From positions 1,116,001 through 1,180,000 of the forward strand of contig NZ_CP157942.1 of NCBI RefSeq assembly GCF_040207875.1: DNA of 64,000 nucleotides, given 5' to 3'. The translations under genes were made by a program, and so were the position numbers. Source of the stretch: Wolbachia endosymbiont of Armadillidium arcangelii. Its GTDB lineage: Bacteria > Pseudomonadota > Alphaproteobacteria > Rickettsiales > Anaplasmataceae. The notes beneath the pieces were generated by a model. The model was not told where the DNA came from and ran no database searches. It saw only the letters and a list, made by a program, of their open reading frames with translations. Positions 8,695 to 17,204 of this stretch are shown here, piece after piece (positions within the stretch are counted from its first letter, which is position 1; each line of letters starts with the position of its first letter).

Positions 8695-11600
8695 TCAAGC
8701 TTTTTCATATTTTTGTATGACGAGCAGCGCAGGAGTCAAGAATAAGGTTAAAATCGTTGCAGCCAATACTCCACTTGCTATGGTTGCTGAAATATCAACC
8801 CACCACTGGCTTGATGGAGCATCATATGTGATTTGCAACGTAAAAAAGTTGATATTCAATCTGGTAATCATTGGTATTAAGCCAAAAATTGTAGTTGCAA
8901 CGGTAAGGAGTATTGGCCTGACACGAGAAATTGAAGCGTTTATTACACATTGCTTAATGCTGTTTTTGTGTACCTTAATTTGTTGATGAAAGGCATCAAG
9001 CAATAGTATGTTATTATTCACTATAATTCCTGCCAAAGCAATTATTCCCACTCCGCACATGACAATTACAAAAACTTGCTGAATAAGAAAGAAAACGAAA
9101 AATACACATGTTGTGGATAAAAATACTGCTGTCATTACTATAAATGTATAGTATATGTTGTTAAACTGTGCCACTAGCACTAATATCATTAATGTAATTG
9201 CTAATATAAAAGCCTTTAGTAAAAATGCTCCTGATTTTTGTTGATCTTCTTTGTCACCTTTAAAATCGATTCTTACTTCCTTGTTCCAATCTTGGCTAAT
9301 AGAATTTTGAATGAGTTTTACTCTTTCATCAACAAGATAGCCAGTATCAATATCAGCAGAGATTGTCACTGTGCGTGATCCATCAATCCTACTTAGCTTG
9401 TTTGCCTTTTTTTCGGGAACATATTTTACTATGCTGCTCATAGAATACGGTCCATTTACTGTATTAATAAAGAGATTATTTATAGTCTTCATGCTGCGAC
9501 TCTTTCTGGGAAAGCGTAGTACAATATCAATTTCTTCATCTGTGTTATTTGGTCTATATTTTCCAATTAATACTCCGTTTGTAGCCATCTTTATAAAATC
9601 GCCAATGGTTGCAACATTTACTCCAGAGCTTGTAGCCTTACTCTTATCAACACTCATGTTCCACTCTATTTCAGGCACTGATCTACTGTCTTGAATATTT
9701 ATAAATCCGGATGAAGGTTGGTCCATGATTTTTAGGATTTTCTCTGCTACTGAATTCAAACTGGATGCACTTCCGCTTAAGTTAATTTGTATTGGCTTGT
9801 CAGCTGATGGTCCTGACTTTTGTTCCTGTACATCAATTATTACTCCTTTCATGTTTTGCACACTGCTCCTTATATCATTTAGTATTTGCTTAGCTTTGCG
9901 CCTGCAGCGCCAATCCACAAGTTCCAATTGAATTTTGGCAATAACGTTGTCTGAAAATATTCCCGATCTAGTATAAAAAACATAAATTTCTTTTTCAACA
10001 CCCAGAATGCGTTCTTCTACTTCTTTAAGTATCAAATCTCGTTCTTTGGCTGATAAGCTTTCTTTTACTTTAACGCTGATTAAAATGTTATCTGAATCTA
10101 CATCTGGAAAGAACTTCAACCCAGGACCAAAAGTAAAATATAATATACTAGACAAAAATAAAGCAAACACAACAACACATACAAATTTTTTGGGGTGATC
10201 TAAGACTTTCTCTAACATACGTACATAAGTTCTTATTATAGGCCCAGTATTTTTTATCTCACCACTTTCTATAGCACTCATTCTTGTTATTTCTTTTTTT
10301 GAAGTTATCGAAGGCTTACCAAATATTGCACCAAGTGTTGGTATAAAAACTAAAGCCATAATGAGCGATCCAGTCAAAGTTAGAATTATTGTAATTGGTA
10401 TGTACTGCATAAATTTACCGACCGTATCGGGCCAGAGTAACAGAGGGAAAAACACTGCTAATTTAGTCAATGTTGATGATAAAACTGGATAGAACATATC
10501 ATGAACTGAGGTACAAAAAGCTTCTACTTTATCCATGCCACAAATCATCTTTCTATCAGCATATTCGCTGATTACAATTGCATCATCAACCAGCATGCCG
10601 ACTGCCATAATTAGACTGAAGAGCACAACTATATTTAGAGTAATACCCATGAGGTAAAGAGCTATTATTCCCATGAGGAAGGAGCCAGGTATTGATAGTG
10701 CAACAAGAATAGCAGTCCTTGTTCCCATAAAGAGCATTATTATGGTTAATATTAGTAATACCGCAAATATTATACCGTTTTCCAAATCGTCAAGCACATC
10801 ACGTACATTTTTTGACTGGTCATTTAAATAAACTACTTTTAAATTTTCAGGTAATTGATCTTTTGCTTTGTCCATTAAGTATTTTACTTGATTTACCGTG
10901 TCTATTATGTTTTTTCCATTACGTTTTGAAATCTCTAGTACAATGCTAGGTAGTCCATTAATACGAGCAAATCCTTGGCGATCCTCAAACCCAAGGTATA
11001 CTTTTGCTATATCTTTGATTCTCAAAACTGCATCACTTTGAGATCTAATAGGAATATTCATAATATCTTCTATGTCTTTTAATAACCCTGATATTTTGAT
11101 CGAATATTTACCGGTATCATTTTCTAGTGATCCGGCTCTCACCAATCTGTTGTTGTTTGATATAGCTTGAAATATCTCATTTGATTGAATGTTATATTTT
11201 GTTAGAACTGTAGGCTCAATTATAACTTCTACTGTTTCTTTGCGTATACCTGCTACTTCAACTTTGAGAACATTTGGCAGAAATTCTATTTCTTTCTTTA
11301 GTTTGCGCGCTATTTCAGTTAAAGCTCTTTCCGGCAAATTACCAATCAAGCCAACGTTTAGTATCGGAAATAAGCTCAAGTTTATTTCATTGATTATCGG
11401 AGATTCCGCTTCAATAGGTAACTTTGATTTTATGTTTGAGAGCCTTGAACGGACGTTATCAAGTACTTCTTTGGTATCATATTCTGTGCCAAACTTAATT
11501 ATCATGTGAGCACCGTCATTAGTTGCAAGTGCCCTTAGCTCTCTCACGCCCTCAATAGACCTTAGTTCATTTTCTATTGGAATAGCTAATAACTTTTCAC

Positions 11601-11787
11601 TATCCTCGACAGAAATACCAGGAAGCCCGACAAATACGCTGATTATAGGAATCTGTATATCAGGGTTGCTTTCTCTTGGCATTTTTATATAAGTGTATGA
11701 GCCGAAGGTAAAAATCAATATGAGCAATAATATTACTGTTCTATTCCTCTCTACAAGTAAGCTTTTCATGCCAGACATTATACGCAT
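8695..11787 (-). CDS. RND-family efflux permease (AcrB/HAE1 type)
   Basis: A 1030-residue inner-membrane proton-driven pump of the resistance-nodulation-division superfamily. It has an N-terminal helix (IILLILIFTFGSYTYIKMPRES region), two large periplasmic loops, and two blocks of membrane helices. The conserved helix-4 region MAVGMLVDDAIVISEYADR carries the paired Asp residues used for proton relay. Length matches the family. No membrane-fusion protein or TolC-like gene is adjacent, so its partners must be elsewhere. Substrate unknown. It is divergent from the gene at 11931, so 11788-11930 probably contains both promoters. Confidence 0.92.
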   Translation of the reverse strand: MRIMSGMKSLLVERNRTVILLLILIFTFGSYTYIKMPRESNPDIQIPIISVFVGLPGISVEDSEKLLAIPIENELRSIEGVRELRALATNDGAHMIIKFGTEYDTKEVLDNVRSRLSNIKSKLPIEAESPIINEINLSLFPILNVGLIGNLPERALTEIARKLKKEIEFLPNVLKVEVAGIRKETVEVIIEPTVLTKYNIQSNEIFQAISNNNRLVRAGSLENDTGKYSIKISGLLKDIEDIMNIPIRSQSDAVLRIKDIAKVYLGFEDRQGFARINGLPSIVLEISKRNGKNIIDTVNQVKYLMDKAKDQLPENLKVVYLNDQSKNVRDVLDDLENGIIFAVLLILTIIMLFMGTRTAILVALSIPGSFLMGIIALYLMGITLNIVVLFSLIMAVGMLVDDAIVISEYADRKMICGMDKVEAFCTSVHDMFYPVLSSTLTKLAVFFPLLLWPDTVGKFMQYIPITIILTLTGSLIMALVFIPTLGAIFGKPSITSKKEITRMSAIESGEIKNTGPIIRTYVRMLEKVLDHPKKFVCVVVFALFLSSILYFTFGPGLKFFPDVDSDNILISVKVKESLSAKERDLILKEVEERILGVEKEIYVFYTRSGIFSDNVIAKIQLELVDWRCRRKAKQILNDIRSSVQNMKGVIIDVQEQKSGPSADKPIQINLSGSASSLNSVAEKILKIMDQPSSGFINIQDSRSVPEIEWNMSVDKSKATSSGVNVATIGDFIKMATNGVLIGKYRPNNTDEEIDIVLRFPRKSRSMKTINNLFINTVNGPYSMSSIVKYVPEKKANKLSRIDGSRTVTISADIDTGYLVDERVKLIQNSISQDWNKEVRIDFKGDKEDQQKSGAFLLKAFILAITLMILVLVAQFNNIYYTFIVMTAVFLSTTCVFFVFFLIQQVFVIVMCGVGIIALAGIIVNNNILLLDAFHQQIKVHKNSIKQCVINASISRVRPILLTVATTIFGLIPMITRLNINFFTLQITYDAPSSQWWVDISATIASGVLAATILTLFLTPALLVIQKYEKA

Positions 11788-11930
11788 TTATATCATATTA
11801 TAGCTAAGATAAATTATATATTAATTAATTCTTATAAAGTTTTATGTAAACGATCAAAATTTTTACAGATTTGCAAGCATAAGAAAATCTCTATATAATA
11901 TAACTTTAGCGTGGTATTTGAGGAGTTATT

Positions 11931-12653
11931 ATGGTAGCAGTTCTAAGTGTAAAAGAAGGCAAGAATAAAGTTATTGTATCTGGGTTGGTTGGTGCTTCAT
12001 CAACTTTAGTATTTTTAACAGTGATTCACATCGCTGCAAAGATAGCCATTATGGTTACTGCTGCTGCAGTTACTTACGCATTACTTTCGTTGATTCATAA
12101 AGTAAAAGCTAGATCTGCTAAAACTCATGGTATATCAAAAGATGAAGGGTATGAAAGTGAAGAAAAAGATACCGTAGAAGAGCCAGAAAAAACTGAAGCT
12201 GAGTTAGAAGAAGAATTAAAAAATAAAAGAGCACAAGAACGCATGGAGAAAAGATTACTTGGTGGTCCTATAAACGCATTTGGCGAACCAATTCTTGATG
12301 AAATCAAGAACACTGAGTGCAGTCATTCTGTTAATTATACAAAAACTATGGCAGCACCTGACAAAATTGTTCTTGGTGAGCCAGATAATAAAACTTTTGC
12401 ACAAAATAATTCTAGCTCTGTAAAGAATCAAATGAGATCTTTACCTGAACGCATAGATGTGTTTGGTAATCAAGTTTTTGGGCAGTCAACGGGCAACCTT
12501 ACCAATAATACAGGGCTTAGATCTCAAAGTACGCAAAAACCCTCCCCTTCAGACTTGTTATTACAGTACGGAAATGTAGATAATGATGTGAGAAGAGTAT
12601 TAGAACAATCAATTACCCAAAAGGGGTTTAACGGATTAGGATTTGACAGATAG
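11931..12653 (+). CDS. Membrane-anchored hypothetical protein
   Basis: Not recognised. The 240-residue product starts with a hydrophobic hairpin (roughly residues 18-68, alanine/valine/isoleucine-rich), then a highly acidic, probably helical segment (EEPEKTEAELEEELKNK), then a polar Ser/Asn/Gln-rich tail. This suggests a membrane anchor with a long soluble tail. A GAGG ribosome-binding site sits 8-10 bases before the ATG. It converges with the glutamine-synthetase-like gene, with only 3 bp between their stops. Confidence 0.65.
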   Translation: MVAVLSVKEGKNKVIVSGLVGASSTLVFLTVIHIAAKIAIMVTAAAVTYALLSLIHKVKARSAKTHGISKDEGYESEEKDTVEEPEKTEAELEEELKNKRAQERMEKRLLGGPINAFGEPILDEIKNTECSHSVNYTKTMAAPDKIVLGEPDNKTFAQNNSSSVKNQMRSLPERIDVFGNQVFGQSTGNLTNNTGLRSQSTQKPSPSDLLLQYGNVDNDVRRVLEQSITQKGFNGLGFDR

Positions 12654-12656
12654 TTG

Positions 12657-13394
12657 TTATATTAACCTCTCCATCTCATATTGAGGATCAGATGCAATGC
12701 CGTAGACTCTATCTGGCGGGGTAATTTTGTTCTCTATACCAAAAATTATACCTTCAATTATTGCTATAAGCACTTGTTCAAGGTTACAGTCTGCTCCGGG
12801 AACACGGTGCTCCAGTCGGCACCTTTTGAAATCGTTGCCAAAATAGGGAATTCTTATTGCAGCAGTTCTGTTATTTACTCCCCAACTAATCGTAGTTGGA
12901 GTATGAATATCTGGGTGTTGAAACCTTAAATATGATTCATCATTTGGAGCAAAAAACAACATATGTTTTTTCATCATTGAACATAATCCACCAATACTAT
13001 GAATCAGGTAGTCACTATATTTTTGCTCGTTGCTATAAAATAAGTTATCGTGATTTGAATTCACGAGATTAACATGCACATTTAATGCACTCCCTGCTCT
13101 ATCCAAATAGGGCTTTGCTTTAAAACAAACATTTCCACCAAGTTTTTGTGCTACTTCAGTAAGTAATTGTTTTGCTAACTCAAAATGCTTAATTAAATTA
13201 TCGGAATTCGTATAACAAACACTTTTTATCTCATATTGATTTATAGAACTCTCTTTCTCACAAAAAAATCCAAGTGAAGCTATTTTATTTTTGATGCTAC
13301 TCAGAAATAAATATTCTTTTTTTATTCCCTCAGTGTAAAACTCCAGTTCAATACCGAATACAGTATGATGGCTCAAATTACTTAATATAATCAC
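12657..13394 (-). CDS. Glutamine synthetase-like protein, catalytic C-terminal part only
   Basis: The 245-residue protein contains recognisable GS catalytic-barrel motifs in order: GSALNVHVNL (the GxHxHxSL glutamate/metal segment), NNRTAAIRIP (NRxxAIRIP) and RLEHRVPGADCNLEQVL (RxExRxPGADxNPY). It lacks the N-terminal beta-grasp domain and is about half the usual length (about 450). It opens directly with an HTVFGIELEFY-type strand. Inference: a ligase related to GS or gamma-glutamyl-polyamine synthetases, or a degenerate homologue; the ATP/ammonia site formed between subunits in true GS may be absent. The frame is clean, so it is probably expressed. Confidence 0.65.
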   Translation of the reverse strand: MIILSNLSHHTVFGIELEFYTEGIKKEYLFLSSIKNKIASLGFFCEKESSINQYEIKSVCYTNSDNLIKHFELAKQLLTEVAQKLGGNVCFKAKPYLDRAGSALNVHVNLVNSNHDNLFYSNEQKYSDYLIHSIGGLCSMMKKHMLFFAPNDESYLRFQHPDIHTPTTISWGVNNRTAAIRIPYFGNDFKRCRLEHRVPGADCNLEQVLIAIIEGIIFGIENKITPPDRVYGIASDPQYEMERLI

Positions 13395-13477
13395 AAATTT
13401 ACTTCAATAAATTTATATTAGATTAGCTATATTTATATGAATACTTTACTTATTTGCCAGTAAATTTAATATTTTAT

Positions 13478-13486
13478 TTATACACA
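13478..13486 (+). promoter_or_regulatory. Candidate DnaA box upstream of dnaA
   Basis: TTATACACA matches the DnaA-box consensus TTATNCACA exactly. It lies in the 325-bp AT-rich gap upstream of dnaA that otherwise holds no gene. One box fits dnaA autoregulation; I did not find the cluster of boxes expected for an origin. Confidence 0.35.
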
Positions 13487-13719
13487 ATGTATTACTGTTT
13501 TTAATAACATGCTTCTAATCCTCGGTACAAGCGATATTTACAAATTGATCATTTTTATTTCAAAAAAATGATTAATTTTAGTGTTTTTATATCCTTTACA
13601 AATCACCAAAAAATCTACATAATTTTTAGTATGTATTAAGTAGTATTAGCTTTTCATCTTACAGTAAGCTATTGATTATCTTATGTTTTTCTGATTATTA
13701 GTTTTTCTTGGTGTGGTAT

Positions 13720-15102
13720 ATGAACTTAATTAGCCCTAAGGTTTCTACTATGTTTTTTGATCAGATTATTACAGTAACAGACCACAATATTACTTGGGAA
13801 AAAATCAAAAATTGTCTTTATAATCTCTATGGAGAAGCAACATATAACAGCTGGCTGAGTTCACTGAGATTTGTCAGCAGCAGAAATGGAGAAGTTTTGT
13901 TATCTGTATCAACAAGATTTATAAAAGAGTGGATTACAGTTCACTACATGGAAAAAATATTATCATTATGGCGAAGCGAAGATCAAAGTGTATGTTCTAT
14001 TGATATTCAAGTAATTGAAGAAAGGAGTTCAAATTCTAATACGATACTAAAAAATAGAGAGGAAAATAATCATAATCTTGGTTCACCGCTAGATCCCAGA
14101 TTCACTTTTGATAATTTTGTGGTAGGAAAGTCAAATGAGTTAGCATTTACAGCAGCAAAGCGTGTAGCGGAATCTATAGATCCAATATCAGGAAGCAACC
14201 CTTTGTTTCTATACGGCGGAGTGGGACTTGGTAAAACACATTTAATGCATGCTATAGCTTGGGACATAGTCAATTCTCCATCAGCAAAAAGAAAAGTGGT
14301 ATATTTATCGGCAGAGAAATTCATGTATCAATATATTACAGCGCTGAGGAGCAAAGATATTATGTTATTTAAAGAGCAATTTAGATCAGTAGATGTATTG
14401 ATGGTAGATGATGTGCAATTTATCAGTGGTAAAGATAGTACACAAGAAGAATTTTTTCACACTTTCAATGCATTGATAGACCAAAATAAACAATTGGTTA
14501 TATCAGCTGATAGGTCTCCTAGTGATCTTGATGGAGTAGAAGAAAGAATAAAATCACGACTTGGTTGGGGATTAGTTGCAGATATTAATGAAACAACTTT
14601 TGAATTAAGACTTGGTATATTGCAGGCGAAGGTGGAGCGAATGAATATGTATGTTCCAAAGGATGTCCTAGAGTTTTTGGCAAGGAATATAAAATCCAAT
14701 ATAAGAGAATTAGAAGGAGCATTAAATAAGGTTGCCCATACCTCGTTAATTGGAAGAAGTATGACGGTAGAATCAGCTAGTGAGACCCTAATTGATCTTC
14801 TTAGATCAAATCATAGGTCAATCACAACAGAAGAAATACAAAAGAAAACAGCTGAATTTTTCAATATAAAGGTTGCAGATATGCAATCTAATAGAAGGCT
14901 CCGCAGTCTTGCGAGACCGAGACAAATAGCTATGTATTTTGCCAAGAAATTTACGCAAAAAAGCCTACCAGATATTGGAAGAAGCTTTGGTGGCAGAGAT
15001 CATGCTACTGTTATACATGCAGTCAAACAAGTAGAAAATTTTATAAGAACTGACCCAAAATTTGCTGATGAAATCAGTCGATTAAAAAAGGTGTTTAAGT
15101 AG
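13720..15102 (+). CDS. dnaA: Chromosomal replication initiator DnaA
   Basis: DnaA binds DnaA boxes and opens the origin. The 460-residue protein has the N-terminal helicase-loading domain, the AAA+ core (Walker A GGVGLGKTH near residue 165, Walker B VLMVDDVQF) and the C-terminal helix-turn-helix signature GGRDHATVIHAVKQVE. The frame extends to a TTG at 13708, but ATG 13720 is the more likely start. The upstream gap has one consensus DnaA box. Work on Wolbachia origins (Ioannidis et al. 2007) placed ori next to hemE, not dnaA, so proximity to the origin should not be assumed. Confidence 0.97.
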   Translation: MNLISPKVSTMFFDQIITVTDHNITWEKIKNCLYNLYGEATYNSWLSSLRFVSSRNGEVLLSVSTRFIKEWITVHYMEKILSLWRSEDQSVCSIDIQVIEERSSNSNTILKNREENNHNLGSPLDPRFTFDNFVVGKSNELAFTAAKRVAESIDPISGSNPLFLYGGVGLGKTHLMHAIAWDIVNSPSAKRKVVYLSAEKFMYQYITALRSKDIMLFKEQFRSVDVLMVDDVQFISGKDSTQEEFFHTFNALIDQNKQLVISADRSPSDLDGVEERIKSRLGWGLVADINETTFELRLGILQAKVERMNMYVPKDVLEFLARNIKSNIRELEGALNKVAHTSLIGRSMTVESASETLIDLLRSNHRSITTEEIQKKTAEFFNIKVADMQSNRRLRSLARPRQIAMYFAKKFTQKSLPDIGRSFGGRDHATVIHAVKQVENFIRTDPKFADEISRLKKVFK

Positions 15103-15266
15103 CACTTTATTAATGATAACCAGGCTGTTTTCATTTCTTTGATCGAATATCCTTTCCCTCTCTTTCAAATAGATTAAGTGAACCAAGGATCAATATTAGT
15201 AAGCTAAGAGAAAATGGCTAGTCGATTGCTTGAAAAGTATATAAAATCAAAATTTAAGTAGGAAAT

Positions 15267-16139
15267 ATGGCAGTTAGACTTATTCCAGACAATCTTGATA
15301 TCAAATTTAGTAAATATGGAAAATTGACAGCGTTTATTAGCGTTATTCTTATCATTTTTTCAGTGCTTACTGTTGTGCTGCGTGGAGTAAATTTAGGCAT
15401 AGACTTCACAGGTGGAATTTTGATGGAGATAAAATCCTCAAGTGAGGATCATACCATTCTTAATATATTAAGAGAGAATGGATTTACGATACAGAGTTCA
15501 AAAGCTAGTGATAATTTAGTTATGCGGTTTAAAGACGAGAGAGATGAGGATAAAATTAAAAAAGTCAAAAATATACTAGAAGAAAAACTGGGTAATTCAA
15601 TAATTTACCGCAAAATAGACTATGTTGGTCCACAAATAGGTTCAACACAGATATTTGAAGGAATATCATCCATGTTAATTGCAATTGTTGGAATATTTTT
15701 TTATGTTTGGCTTAGGTTTAATTGGCAATGTGGATTTTGTGGAGTAACGGCACTAATTCATGACACAATTTTAACTCTTGGCTTTATCAGCTTGACGGGT
15801 ATTGAGTTTAATATTTCATCAGTTGCAGCTCTACTTACCGTGATTGGCTACTCAATCAATAATTCAGTGGTTATATACGATCGGATTCGAGAGTATCAAA
15901 AGAGTAGAAAAAATGCAGCAATGGATGAAATAGTTGATGCTAGTATTAATTCTACGCTATTTCGCACTATGTTAACTTCAGGTACTACTCTTCTTGCTGC
16001 TCTTCCTTTAGTGCTGATTTGTACAGGTGTAGTTAAAGATTTTAGCTTGATCATCTTTTTTGGCATTGCAATTGGCACTTGCTCTGCAATATTTATCTCT
16101 GCTCCTATATTGACCTGCAGAGCTTTAATAAGCAGGTGA
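15267..16139 (+). CDS. secF: Protein translocase subunit SecF
   Basis: SecF with SecD forms the proton-driven periplasmic accessory complex that completes Sec export. The 290-residue protein shows the N-terminal helix, the GIDFTGGILMEI motif before the periplasmic loop, and the five C-terminal helices with the conserved NNSVVIYDRIRE loop. Length is typical (E. coli 323). secD lies separately at 32281-33786, so the usual secDF pair has been split, as is common in Rickettsiales. A GGAAAT sequence precedes the ATG. Confidence 0.95.
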   Translation: MAVRLIPDNLDIKFSKYGKLTAFISVILIIFSVLTVVLRGVNLGIDFTGGILMEIKSSSEDHTILNILRENGFTIQSSKASDNLVMRFKDERDEDKIKKVKNILEEKLGNSIIYRKIDYVGPQIGSTQIFEGISSMLIAIVGIFFYVWLRFNWQCGFCGVTALIHDTILTLGFISLTGIEFNISSVAALLTVIGYSINNSVVIYDRIREYQKSRKNAAMDEIVDASINSTLFRTMLTSGTTLLAALPLVLICTGVVKDFSLIIFFGIAIGTCSAIFISAPILTCRALISR

Positions 16140-16221
16140 AGCATAAGAGTTAATATATCAATTGACACTTACTAAAATCTCAATTATGATAGTTATATAA
16201 TTAATAAATTATGGTATTTTT

Positions 16222-16542
16222 ATGATAAAACATCAAAGCCACTGTCATGATAAAGGTAAAATAGCCGGTTTTATCTGTGGTACAGTTATTGGCCCTTGTT
16301 TATGCATCGGTATTTTATACTTTGGCTCTACAACTCATATGAGTACAGCAGACAGTTATTTTCTTTGTATTGGTTTGATGGCAGTGTTAGCTACATCTTT
16401 AGTAGTCTGTATGTTGGCAGGTCGTGGTATTGAATGGCTTTGTGATAAAATTAGGGAAGGGAAGCAAGAAAATTCCGATACCAAGGATGAGCTTTCTAAT
16501 GCATGTACAGCTAATTTAAAGGATCAGCATCGAATGCATTGA
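16222..16542 (+). CDS. Small two-helix membrane protein, unknown
   Basis: Not recognised. The 106-residue product has a short His-containing N-terminus (HQSHCHDKGK), two strongly hydrophobic segments (about 14-35 and 46-70, with several Cys), and a charged cytoplasmic-like tail (DKIREGKQENSDTKDE). It follows secF after 82 bp on the same strand. The clean frame and membrane pattern suggest a real gene, but no family is evident. Confidence 0.55.
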   Translation: MIKHQSHCHDKGKIAGFICGTVIGPCLCIGILYFGSTTHMSTADSYFLCIGLMAVLATSLVVCMLAGRGIEWLCDKIREGKQENSDTKDELSNACTANLKDQHRMH

Positions 16543-16566
16543 ATTACTACTCATCAGTAGCATTCT

Positions 16567-17091
16567 CTAGTCACGATGTAATATCAACTTATTATCTCTA
16601 ATAGTAAAATGAAAATACCTCAAAAAGCTCATTCCAAGTAATGAATGGGACATAGAATGAGTGTTAACGCTAGCCTGCACATCATTGATTAAAAACTTTC
16701 CTATTTTAACCTGAGGGATGTGAACAACACCAGCTTTTATTTGACCTTTTGCAGTTTCATATATTTTAAAATCTCGAATGTTTTGTAAGTTAATACCAGC
16801 ATGTAACGCATCTTTTTGTGATAGAACAATATCAGTTGCTCCAGTATCAAGCAGAAACGTTATATTACGATCATTGACTTGAGCCTGAATATAAAAGTGT
16901 CCATCGTATGATTTTGTAAATTCGATACTTCCGCCATCTTGAACTCTTCCTTTATATGGTAGAAAAGTGCTCAGAAACCTATTGCTTAGTTTATCTCCTT
17001 GTGAATCAATGAACATTGCAGTAATGACTATTATCAGTAGCCAAATAACTAGATTTTTTGCTGCGTTCATACTATTAACATTTGAAGCCAT
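16567..17091 (-). CDS. Retropepsin-like aspartic protease, single-pass membrane protein
   Basis: The 174-residue protein has one N-terminal membrane helix (LVIWLLIIVITAMFI) and then a domain with the aspartyl protease signature FLLDTGATDIVLS and the downstream SLLGMSFLRYFHF, the usual end of clan-AA single-domain retropepsin-like proteins (TIGR02281-type). These proteins are inferred to act as dimers, with one catalytic Asp per subunit facing the periplasm. The gene is divergent from yidC and ends just after the plus-strand gene at 16222. Confidence 0.85.
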   Translation of the reverse strand: MASNVNSMNAAKNLVIWLLIIVITAMFIDSQGDKLSNRFLSTFLPYKGRVQDGGSIEFTKSYDGHFYIQAQVNDRNITFLLDTGATDIVLSQKDALHAGINLQNIRDFKIYETAKGQIKAGVVHIPQVKIGKFLINDVQASVNTHSMSHSLLGMSFLRYFHFTIRDNKLILHRD

Positions 17092-17204
17092 AAGAGTAAA
17101 TTTTTAAGATTAGCGTTAAAAGCTATTATTAAAAATAAGTAAATTTTATTGTTTTAGTACAATATTTAATATATACTTTAAGGAGGTATGTTAGATTTAA
17201 TTTC

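Noticed and set aside
13395..13719. Replication origin next to dnaA
   Set aside because: Only one DnaA box is visible, and published work on Wolbachia places ori near hemE, not dnaA.
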